Assembly (NCBI GenBank): GCA_046765875.1
Contig: JBKPSJ010000274.1
Coordinates: 1-5,046, forward strand
From: DASRHY01 sp046765875
GTDB taxonomy: Bacteria; Actinomycetota; Actinomycetes; Propionibacteriales; Kribbellaceae
DNA length: 5,046 nucleotides
Reading direction: 5' to 3'
Shown here: positions 1 through 4,784 of the stretch, piece by piece
How positions within the stretch are numbered: the first letter of the stretch is position 1
Layout of the letters: the number at the start of each line of letters is the position of its first letter
Position numbers and translations under genes: made by a program
The notes under the pieces: model-generated
What the model saw: only the letters and a program-made list of their open reading frames with translations
Told to the model about the DNA's origin: nothing
Databases searched by the model: none

Positions 1-1
1 G

Positions 2-190
2 TCGATGGCGATGCCCGCCCGTATGCTCGCTCACGACATACCTGTCTGGCAGCCGCTGGTGTCGATCCTGATCCTGCTCGCGGCGACCGCGGGATTCGTT
101 GCCGTGGGCGCCAGGCTGTACGAGCGGACGTTGCTGCAGACCGGCCGGCGAATGCGCTACCGCGATGCCATGGCCCGGCATGGGCCATAA
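2..190 (+). CDS. C-terminal end of a probable ABC-2-type transporter permease (partial)
   Basis: Only the last 62 codons are present; the frame is open to the left edge, so the gene starts outside the window. The visible part has one hydrophobic helix (VSILILLAATAGFVAVGARLY, about residues 20-40 of the visible part). A short basic cytoplasmic tail (ERTLLQTGRRMRYRDAM) follows. This ending, a last helix then an R/A-R-x-Y-x-R-x-x-L-x-T-G-x-R-x-x-x-R-D-A pattern, is typical of the permease subunit of Na+/drug-type ABC-2 exporters (NatB-like), which pairs with a separate ATPase. The assignment rests on this tail style alone, so the substrate is unknown. Other polytopic membrane proteins are possible. 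The regulator remnant begins about 30 nt after the stop, on the same strand. Confidence 0.6.
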   Translation, partial: SMAMPARMLAHDIPVWQPLVSILILLAATAGFVAVGARLYERTLLQTGRRMRYRDAMARHGP

Positions 191-701
191 ACATCGTGGC
201 CCCTGCCAGAGACGTTATGTTCGGCTCGGCGGATTCCCGAGCGCGCCGGTGTCAGGGATCGCGAACCGGCTGCGCAGGCACGGCGACATCGAGCAGGTCA
301 GCATCGAGGTCGAGTGGTCCAGTTCGGTGCTGCTCCAGCAACTCGACAGCGGCCGGCTCGACTTCGCCATCCTGCGCGAGTTTCCCGGCTACGAGCTGCG
401 GATGCCGGCCCGCGTCCAGCAGCGCACGATCGTCGAACGCGAGGCGGCGATCGTCGCGATGGCGCACGACCATCGGCTGGCCCGCGAGACCACGGCCGGC
501 GACGAGGTCAAGCTGGCCGACCTGTCGGAAGAGGAGTGGACCCGGCCGCTGGCTACGGAGCCGGTCCATCGCCGGCTGCTGTTCGCGTGGAATGGCGAGT
601 CACCACGGGCGGCGATGGCCGACGAGGTGTGGCGGATGGCCGTCGAGGCGTACGACGAGGCGGTCCGGCTGCAGTCGCCACCCGAGCTATTGCCGGGCTA
701 G
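180..701 (+). pseudogene. LysR-family transcriptional regulator remnant (effector-domain pieces only)
   Basis: The recognisable homology starts near position 222 with RLGGFPSA, the usual first strand of a LysR substrate-binding domain. It continues through VSIEVEWSSSVLLQQLDSGRLDFAILREFPGYELRMP and ends with a ...HRRLLFAWNG...DEVWRMAVEAYDEAVR tail, as in full-length actinobacterial LysR proteins. The N-terminal winged helix-turn-helix (about 85-90 residues) is absent: upstream lies the permease end. Inside the domain, the sequence jumps from the first lobe (EEEWTRPLA, near 531-555) straight to the C-terminal HRRLLFAW block (near 568). About 60-70 residues of the second lobe appear to be missing. 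The frame stays open, so a truncated polypeptide from ATG 180 (overlapping the permease stop) or GTG 249 is possible, but no good ribosome site is seen. I read this as a decayed gene that cannot bind DNA as a LysR protein. A stand-alone ligand-binding protein is the less likely alternative. Confidence 0.72.
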
Positions 702-711
702 CGACTGCAGC
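668..711 (+). terminator. Perfect 11-bp inverted repeat across the LysR-remnant stop; possible terminator
   Basis: GCTGCAGTCGC at 668-678 is the exact reverse complement of GCGACTGCAGC at 701-711. The 22-nt loop holds a further CCCG/CGGG pair (681-684 with 694-697). The stop codon of the remnant (699-701) lies at the base of the right arm. Only a weak T-rich run (TGGTTTGTG) follows on the + strand. It could end + strand transcription from the permease side, and - strand transcription arriving from the membrane-protein gene at 756. There is no classical U-tract, so function is inferred from stem strength and position. Confidence 0.42.
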
Positions 712-755
712 GCCTGGTTTGTGGGTGGGGGTTTATGACCGGAATAGCAAGCTAG

Positions 756-1349
756 CTAGTGCTGCTGTTGATCCTGTCCGGAGTCCGGCACGCGGCCGCC
801 GGCCTGCTGGGCGAAGACCCGGGTCTGCTCGCCCGTGTCGGACTGCTCGGGCCGGTACGACGACCAGGACCGGTCGTCCGGGTCGAGAACCACCTCTTCG
901 CGGCGGCCTGGGCCCGACAGCCGGGCTTCTTCGATTCCGTCCTCCTCTCGAAGCTGCGACCGGCGGCGCACCGCCAGCACCATGAGCTGGATGGCGTACA
1001 CGAGCGTGATCACCCCGAGGACCGGTGCCAGGCCGTCGAGAACGGCCTTCTTGACGCCCTCGATCATGCCGCCGGTAACGCCCGGCAGATCGTTGAGGAA
1101 GTCGGTTGTCCGGTTGGGGATGAAGTGCATCGCGTATGTCATCACAGCGAAGGTCAGCGCGGCTCCGAGTGCGCCGGCCCCCGCGCCGAGCGAGGCCGCG
1201 ATCCACAGTGCGAGCGCCCAGACGGCGTACACGACTGCGGTCTCTTTCGCGCTGAGATCGACGTCACCGCCTTCGGCCAACACACCAAAGGCTGCCGGTC
1301 CAGCTGCCGCGACGACGATTCCAAGGATGAATCCGAGTACCTTGACCAC
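756..1349 (-). CDS. Hypothetical four-helix integral membrane protein with hydrophilic C-terminal tail
   Basis: I do not recognise a named family. From GTG 1349 the product has 197 residues. Four hydrophobic segments are visible: about residues 3-25 (VLGFILGIVVAAAGPAAFGVL), 38-58 (AVVYAVWALALWIAASLGAG), 60-76 (ALGAALTFAVMTYAMHF) and 105-127 (LAPVLGVITLVYAIQLMVLAV). Between helices 3 and 4 is a loop containing an amphipathic GGMIEGVKKAVLDGL stretch. A basic RRRSQLRE sequence after helix 4 points to a cytoplasmic C-terminus. The last 65 or so residues are polar, rich in D, E, R, S and Q, and end in QDQQQH; they are probably disordered. The start is uncertain: GTG 1355 is two codons upstream in frame, but TATGGT (1356-1361) sits exactly 6 nt before GTG 1349, as expected for a leaderless mRNA. 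It lies downstream of lipB on the same strand, 62 nt away, and may have its own promoter. No catalytic motif is visible. Confidence 0.75.
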   Translation of the reverse strand: MVKVLGFILGIVVAAAGPAAFGVLAEGGDVDLSAKETAVVYAVWALALWIAASLGAGAGALGAALTFAVMTYAMHFIPNRTTDFLNDLPGVTGGMIEGVKKAVLDGLAPVLGVITLVYAIQLMVLAVRRRSQLREEDGIEEARLSGPGRREEVVLDPDDRSWSSYRPEQSDTGEQTRVFAQQAGGRVPDSGQDQQQH

Positions 1350-1355
1350 CCGCAC

Positions 1356-1361
1356 ACCATA
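1356..1361 (-). promoter_or_regulatory. Putative -10 element (TATGGT) of the membrane-protein gene
   Basis: Read on the - strand, TATGGT matches the actinobacterial -10 pattern TANNNT and is followed by 6 nt and then GTG (1349-1347). No Shine-Dalgarno sequence is visible before either candidate GTG. This spacing suits a transcript starting at the start codon. No convincing -35 element is present, so this is a pattern-based prediction. Confidence 0.35.
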
Positions 1362-1383
1362 GGGCGGACCGGTACCGCGCAGA

Positions 1384-1402
1384 GCGACATCCGGGGTGTC
1401 GC
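1384..1402 (-). terminator. Short hairpin between lipB and the membrane-protein gene
   Basis: GCGACATC (1384-1391) can pair with GGTGTCGC (1395-1402) around a 3-nt loop, giving an 8-bp stem with one G-T wobble. It lies 10 nt after the lipB stop on the - strand and upstream of the proposed promoter of the next gene. No T-tract follows, so it may act as a weak terminator, an RNA-stabilising 3' end, or nothing. Confidence 0.33.
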
Positions 1403-1411
1403 GGCGAGTTG

Positions 1412-2140
1412 CTAGCGCAGCGGCGCGAGTCCGTAACTGACCGCACCCGATTCGGTCTCGGCGCCGTGCGCGATGTCCGGAGTCCGTACATACGGAGCCC
1501 AGGACAGCAGGTCATCCAGGTGACGGTGAGTCGGCTCGACGACGTCACGTACGGTGACATCCCGATCGAGTTCGGCCGACAACGAGGTCACCCCGGCGTC
1601 GGAGATGCCGCAGGGCACGATCCGGTCGAACCAGGTCAGATCCGGGTCGCAGTTCAGCGCGAACCCGTGCATCGTCACGCCCTGTGCGACTCGGATGCCG
1701 ATCGCGGCGACCTTCCGCTCCGGCCTGCGGTCGTCGGCGGGCAGCCACACCCCGCTACGTCCCTTCACCCGGGCCGCATCCTGTACGCCGAAGTCGCGGC
1801 AGACGCGGATCAGTGCCTCTTCCAGTCGGCGTACGTAGTCGACCACGTACACGTGCGAGGCCAGTCGCAGGATCGGGTATCCGACCAACTGGCCGGGGCC
1901 GTGCCAGGTGATCTTGCCGCCGCGGTCGACGTCCACCACCGGCGTACCGTCGAACGGGCGCTCGTGTGGCTCGGTCCGTTTGCCGGCGGTGTAGACCGGC
2001 GGATGTTCGAGCAGCATCACGGTGTCCGGCTGGTCCCCGGCGACGACCTCTGCGTGCAGCCTGCGCTGCTCGTCCCAGGCCGTCTGGTATTCGACCGCGT
2101 CGGCTCCGAAACCACCCTCGACGTACCGAATGTCAGCCAC
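1412..2140 (-). CDS. lipB: Lipoyl(octanoyl) transferase LipB
   Basis: LipB transfers octanoyl from octanoyl-acyl carrier protein to the lipoyl-domain lysine of E2 subunits and glycine-cleavage H protein in the cytosol. This is the first step of de novo lipoylation, before LipA adds sulfur. The 242-residue product has all family blocks: LLEHPPVYTAGKR (43-55), DRGGKITWHGPGQLVGYPI (72-90), RKVAAIGIRV (142-151), TMHGFALN (156-163) and IVPCGI..AGVTSL (174-187). The catalytic pair is Lys143 and Cys177, matching Lys142/Cys176 of the M. tuberculosis enzyme. Length is normal. The start is GTG 2140: the conserved region begins just inside, no Shine-Dalgarno is visible, and TAGACT lies 7 nt upstream. 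Its usual neighbour lipA does not follow; a membrane protein does. The E2 gene whose product it should modify lies about 2.6 kb away on the same strand, with a kinase-like gene between. Confidence 0.97.
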   Translation of the reverse strand: MADIRYVEGGFGADAVEYQTAWDEQRRLHAEVVAGDQPDTVMLLEHPPVYTAGKRTEPHERPFDGTPVVDVDRGGKITWHGPGQLVGYPILRLASHVYVVDYVRRLEEALIRVCRDFGVQDAARVKGRSGVWLPADDRRPERKVAAIGIRVAQGVTMHGFALNCDPDLTWFDRIVPCGISDAGVTSLSAELDRDVTVRDVVEPTHRHLDDLLSWAPYVRTPDIAHGAETESGAVSYGLAPLR

Positions 2141-2147
2141 GTTCGCG

Positions 2148-2153
2148 AGTCTA
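2148..2153 (-). promoter_or_regulatory. Putative -10 element (TAGACT) for leaderless lipB
   Basis: On the - strand TAGACT fits TANNNT and ends 7 nt before the lipB GTG. With no ribosome-binding sequence in those bases, transcription probably starts at or next to the start codon. A TTGAC-like -35 is not seen at the expected distance (around 2171-2176). Confidence 0.4.
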
Positions 2154-2177
2154 CGTCGGGGCGCTGGTAGGGCCCGC

Positions 2178-2186
2178 TGTGGATAA
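2178..2186 (-). promoter_or_regulatory. Perfect DnaA-box sequence in the lipB/kinase divergent region
   Basis: The + strand reads TGTGGATAA, the exact reverse complement of the consensus DnaA box TTATCCACA. It is the only copy I found. Six of its nine bases are A/T in very GC-rich DNA, so a chance match here is unlikely. It overlaps the proposed -10 of the kinase-like gene (TAACTT, 2184-2189). It is not an origin, because there is no cluster of boxes. Gene regulation or titration by DnaA is possible but inferred. Confidence 0.4.
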
Positions 2187-2189
2187 CTT
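2184..2189 (+). promoter_or_regulatory. Putative -10 element (TAACTT) for the kinase-like gene
   Basis: TAACTT fits TANNNT and is followed by 7 nt and GTG 2197, the same layout as lipB on the other strand. The two divergent promoters would share the region 2141-2196. No clear -35 is visible. This spacing is the main reason for choosing GTG 2197 as the start of the downstream gene. Confidence 0.35.
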
Positions 2190-2196
2190 CCGCGCG

Positions 2197-3882
2197 GTGC
2201 GGCTGTACTGCGACACCCTTCTGGACGTGGACATCGACGAGATCGACGGGTACCGGATCCGGCGGGCGCTGGGGGCCGGCTCGGTCGGCACCGCCTGGCT
2301 GGCGCGTGACCTGACGTCGGGCCGGTTCGTGGTGATCAAGCGCGTGCCGGTCTCGGTAGTGCCGGCGCCCGAGGTGTTGCGCCGTGATCTGGCGCTGGCG
2401 CGCGGCCTCGACCATCCGCACGTCGTGCGCGTGATCGAGGTACGCCAGGTCTCGCGGGAGTGGTTGGTCGTCAGCGACTATGCGCCGGCAGGTTCGTTGA
2501 CCGACCTGCTGAACCGGCGTGGTCCGCTGAGCACTGGGGAATTGGTCACGCTCCTGACTCCGATCGCCCAAGCGCTTGCAGCGGCGGAGAAGACCGCGCT
2601 TACGCACGATCACCTCGGCACAGGCGACATCGTGTTGACCGCCGACGGTCGTCCGCTGTTGTCCGATCTGGGCCTGCGCTCGACCACCGAGGACACCGAC
2701 CACGCCCTCGACTGCGCGGCGCTGTACGCCGTTGGCCAGGCCTCCGGTGCCGATCCGTCGGTCTTTCCCGAGTCGCTGTTCACCTCTGACCTCCATGCTC
2801 TCCCATCCCGTCTGCTCTCGATCTCGACCCCGGCGCCGATCGCCCTCGCCTTCGCGCGTGGCGCGACGACCACAGGCGCCGGTCGGGTCGTGCAAGCAGA
2901 GTCGGGAGGGCGCCTTCCTCGGGCACTTGACGCGTCGGCGGGCTTCTTCCTTCCTCCCGCCAATGGCCGCCCAAGCCGTTCGACCGAACGGCGCAGTGGG
3001 TCGATCGAAGGGCGCAAGGGTCGGCTTGGTCGGGCGCATCTGGAGGAGATGGCCCAGCGCCTCACCGGCCCGGCGATGTCGAAGGTGGTGCCGCAGACAC
3101 GAGTGCTCGGTCTGGTCACCGCACTCGTGATCGCCGTCGGCACGGCGGGTGGGCTGACCATCACCGCCGTCCGCGACAAGTCCATTGCCACCGACCCACG
3201 AGGCTCCGCAACCACACCGTCCGCGTCGCTTGGCTCGATTGCTCCTCAGCGGCCAACGGCCAACTCAGCTGATCCAAGAGGTGGTACCAGCGCCAACCCG
3301 ACCGCTGACTCGAGGGCTGAGCGCGCGGATCCGAGCGCCAATCCGTCCGCCGATGCGTCCGCCGGCCCGTCCGGTGATCCGTTTGTTGAGCCATCCACCG
3401 ATCCGACGGCCGATCCGACGTCTGGTCAGACGGCTGATCCGACCGTGCATCCGACGACGGCTCCGACGGTCGGTCCGACGGCGAGGCCGGCGGGTGCGCG
3501 GACGGCGAGGGAGTGGGCGGGGGTTCTGGGTGGGCTGGACAGGGTTCGGGCTGAGGCGTTCGCACGCGTGGATGTCGGGTTGCTGGATTCGGTGTATCGG
3601 CGGGGAACCGCGCCGTGGCGCACCGACCGAGAGGTGCTCGCGGCCTATCGACAGCAGGCGACCAGGGTCGAAGGTCTGCGGATCGCGGTTCAGCAGATCG
3701 CGGTTGTTCGGACGGGAAGGGGTGTGGTTGTGCTGCGGGTGGTCGATCGGTTCGCCGGCGGGACCGCGATAGACGCGTACGGGCGGCGGACCGAGTTGCC
3801 GAGCGGCCCGGTGACGGCGCGACGGATCACGTTGACCGGATCCGGGAACGACTGGCGGATCAGCGCGATCGTGAGGGCCTGA
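2197..3882 (+). CDS. Membrane-anchored Ser/Thr pseudokinase with extracytoplasmic NTF2/SnoaL-like domain
   Basis: From GTG 2197 the product has 561 residues. Residues about 19-219 resemble a bacterial Ser/Thr kinase: glycine loop GAGSVG (26-31), ATP-site lysine in VVIKRV (Lys48), RRDLALARGLDHPHVVRV (62-79), and an activation-segment start DLG (157-159, replacing DFG). The catalytic loop is degenerate: HDHLGTGD (137-144) replaces HRDxKPxN, so the catalytic Asp is His, the Lys is Gly and the Asn is Asp. The C-lobe is short, with no APE motif. Phosphotransfer is therefore unlikely; nucleotide binding or a scaffold role is possible. A low-complexity cytoplasmic linker (220-302), one transmembrane helix (303-325), a Pro/Thr/Ser linker with 4-residue repeats (377-428) and a C-terminal domain (about 439-561: REWAGVLGGLDRVRAEAF...VDRFAG...WRISAIV) with an NTF2/SnoaL-like pattern follow. 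Alternative starts are GTG 2179 (weak GGTAGGG upstream) and GTG 2227. It is divergent from lipB and convergent with the SDR gene. Confidence 0.85.
   Translation: MRLYCDTLLDVDIDEIDGYRIRRALGAGSVGTAWLARDLTSGRFVVIKRVPVSVVPAPEVLRRDLALARGLDHPHVVRVIEVRQVSREWLVVSDYAPAGSLTDLLNRRGPLSTGELVTLLTPIAQALAAAEKTALTHDHLGTGDIVLTADGRPLLSDLGLRSTTEDTDHALDCAALYAVGQASGADPSVFPESLFTSDLHALPSRLLSISTPAPIALAFARGATTTGAGRVVQAESGGRLPRALDASAGFFLPPANGRPSRSTERRSGSIEGRKGRLGRAHLEEMAQRLTGPAMSKVVPQTRVLGLVTALVIAVGTAGGLTITAVRDKSIATDPRGSATTPSASLGSIAPQRPTANSADPRGGTSANPTADSRAERADPSANPSADASAGPSGDPFVEPSTDPTADPTSGQTADPTVHPTTAPTVGPTARPAGARTAREWAGVLGGLDRVRAEAFARVDVGLLDSVYRRGTAPWRTDREVLAAYRQQATRVEGLRIAVQQIAVVRTGRGVVVLRVVDRFAGGTAIDAYGRRTELPSGPVTARRITLTGSGNDWRISAIVRA
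3325..3480 (+). repeat. Thirteen degenerate 12-bp tandem repeats encoding a 4-residue x-x-Pro-Thr/Ser motif
   Basis: Thirteen consecutive 12-bp units encode ADPS, ANPS, ADAS, AGPS, GDPF, VEPS, TDPT, ADPT, SGQT, ADPT, VHPT, TAPT and VGPT, then a partial ARP. The DNA core GATCCGACGG recurs in the later units. The array forms the extracytoplasmic stalk between the transmembrane helix and the C-terminal domain of the kinase-like protein. The Pro/Thr/Ser content suggests an extended, perhaps O-mannosylated, linker. Because units are multiples of three, copy number can change without a frameshift. Confidence 0.85.
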
Positions 3883-3883
3883 C

Positions 3884-4777
3884 TCAGCCGTGGACGGCTG
3901 CGCGGACGAGGTCCTCGATGTCGGGGTGAATGAAGGTGAAGCCGGCGTCGAGGAGCTTGCGCGGTACCAGCCGGCTGCTGCCGATCATCTCCCACGCGAG
4001 GTCGTTCAGCCCGACGCGCATCAGCAGGCCCGGCACCGGGATGACGGCCGGCCGGTTGAGCTCGGCGGCCAGGGTCTTGGTGAACTCGGCGTTGGTGGGT
4101 GCGTCGGGCAGGCTGAGGTTCACCGGACCGGACAGTTCGTTGTGCTCGGCAACGAAGCGGACCGCGGCCAGCCAGTCGGGCAACGAGATGGCCGCCATGT
4201 ACTGACGACCCGACCCCAGTCGCCCGCCGAGTCCGAGCCGGAACGGCAGCGCCATCAGGCGGAACGCGATCGCGTCAGGTGCCAGTACCAGCCCGGTCCG
4301 CAGGTACGCGACCCGGGCGCCCGCCTTCTCGGCCGGTTCGGCCGCGCCGGCCCACAGCCGGCACACGTCGGCCAGGAAGCCCTGACCGGTCGGCGTCTCC
4401 TCGGTCAGGATCTCGTCGCCGCGGTCCTCGCCGTACGCCGATTTGCCGCTCTGCACCAGCAGCGTCGGCGGATCGTCGGTCACCTTGGCGACCGCGTCGG
4501 CCAGCGTTGCCGTGGTGCGGACCCGGCTCTCGCGCAGCACCTTCTTGTACGTCGGCGTCCACGGCCGGCCGATGTTCGCGCCGGCCAGGTTCACCACGAC
4601 GTCGGCCTGGGCCAGCACGCCGGGGTCGAGTTCACCCGTGTACGGGTCCCATTCGACCTCGTCGGTTCCGGCGGGCTGCCGGCGGACAAGCCGGACGACG
4701 TCGTGCCCGCCGGCGCGCAGGTCCTCGGTCAGCTTGCTGCCGAGGTATCCGGACGCGCCGGCGAGTGCCCATCGCAT
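3884..4777 (-). CDS. SDR39U1 / TIGR01777-family NAD(P)-dependent epimerase-like oxidoreductase
   Basis: This 297-residue protein has the standard length and layout of the TIGR01777 family (E. coli YfcH, M. tuberculosis Rv2216, human SDR39U1). An N-terminal Rossmann fold carries the dinucleotide loop GASGYLG (7-13). Family signatures follow: VNLAGANIG (62-70), RPWTPTYKKVLRESRVRTTATLA (71-93), SAYGEDRGDE (113-122), GFLADVCRLWAGAAEPAEKAGARVAYLRTGLVL, and GRLGSGRQYMAAISLPDWLAAVRF. The C-terminal DUF1731 block (about 250-296) ends VPRKLLDAGFTFIHPDIEDLVRAAV. The enzyme's substrate is not established for this family, so no reaction is assigned. ATG 4777 lies 7 nt after the E2 gene's stop, with AGG about 12 nt upstream inside that gene's end; the pair is probably one transcript. 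Clustering with E2 and lipB is conserved in actinobacteria and hints at a link to 2-oxoacid dehydrogenase or lipoate metabolism. Confidence 0.93.
   Translation of the reverse strand: MRWALAGASGYLGSKLTEDLRAGGHDVVRLVRRQPAGTDEVEWDPYTGELDPGVLAQADVVVNLAGANIGRPWTPTYKKVLRESRVRTTATLADAVAKVTDDPPTLLVQSGKSAYGEDRGDEILTEETPTGQGFLADVCRLWAGAAEPAEKAGARVAYLRTGLVLAPDAIAFRLMALPFRLGLGGRLGSGRQYMAAISLPDWLAAVRFVAEHNELSGPVNLSLPDAPTNAEFTKTLAAELNRPAVIPVPGLLMRVGLNDLAWEMIGSSRLVPRKLLDAGFTFIHPDIEDLVRAAVHG
3885..3900. terminator. Hairpin at the convergent kinase/SDR junction; possible bidirectional terminator
   Basis: CAGCCG (3885-3890) and CGGCTG (3895-3900) form a perfect 6-bp stem with a TGGA loop. It starts 3 nt after the kinase-like gene's stop and lies in the last codons of the oppositely oriented SDR gene. 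The two stops are separated by one base. No T-tract is present on either strand, so termination is inferred from position alone. Confidence 0.3.
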
Positions 4778-4784
4778 CGTGGGC

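Noticed and set aside
750..757. Palindrome AGCTAGCT beside the stop of the membrane-protein gene
   Set aside because: It is only 8 bp, with no second copy or spacing that would suggest an operator.
1409..2170. Open frame of 253 codons on the + strand opposite lipB
   Set aside because: LipB motifs and catalytic residues are on the - strand; the antisense product has no recognisable features.
1966..2196. Upstream extension of the kinase-like reading frame
   Set aside because: The frame is open back to 1966, but that stretch is antisense to the lipB 5' end and encodes an Arg-rich sequence unlike a kinase N-terminus. The promoter-like element at 2184-2189 supports a later start.
2017..3039. Long open frame (340 codons) on the - strand opposite the kinase-like gene
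   Set aside because: Its translation is Arg/Gly/Pro-rich with no family pattern, and the + strand frame has clear kinase motifs and coding-type third-position bias. It is a shadow of high-GC coding DNA.
3161..3623. Several overlapping open frames on the - strand across the repeat array, giving Arg/Ser/Pro repeat peptides
   Set aside because: A 12-bp tandem repeat without stops stays open in many frames; only the + strand frame connects to recognisable domains.
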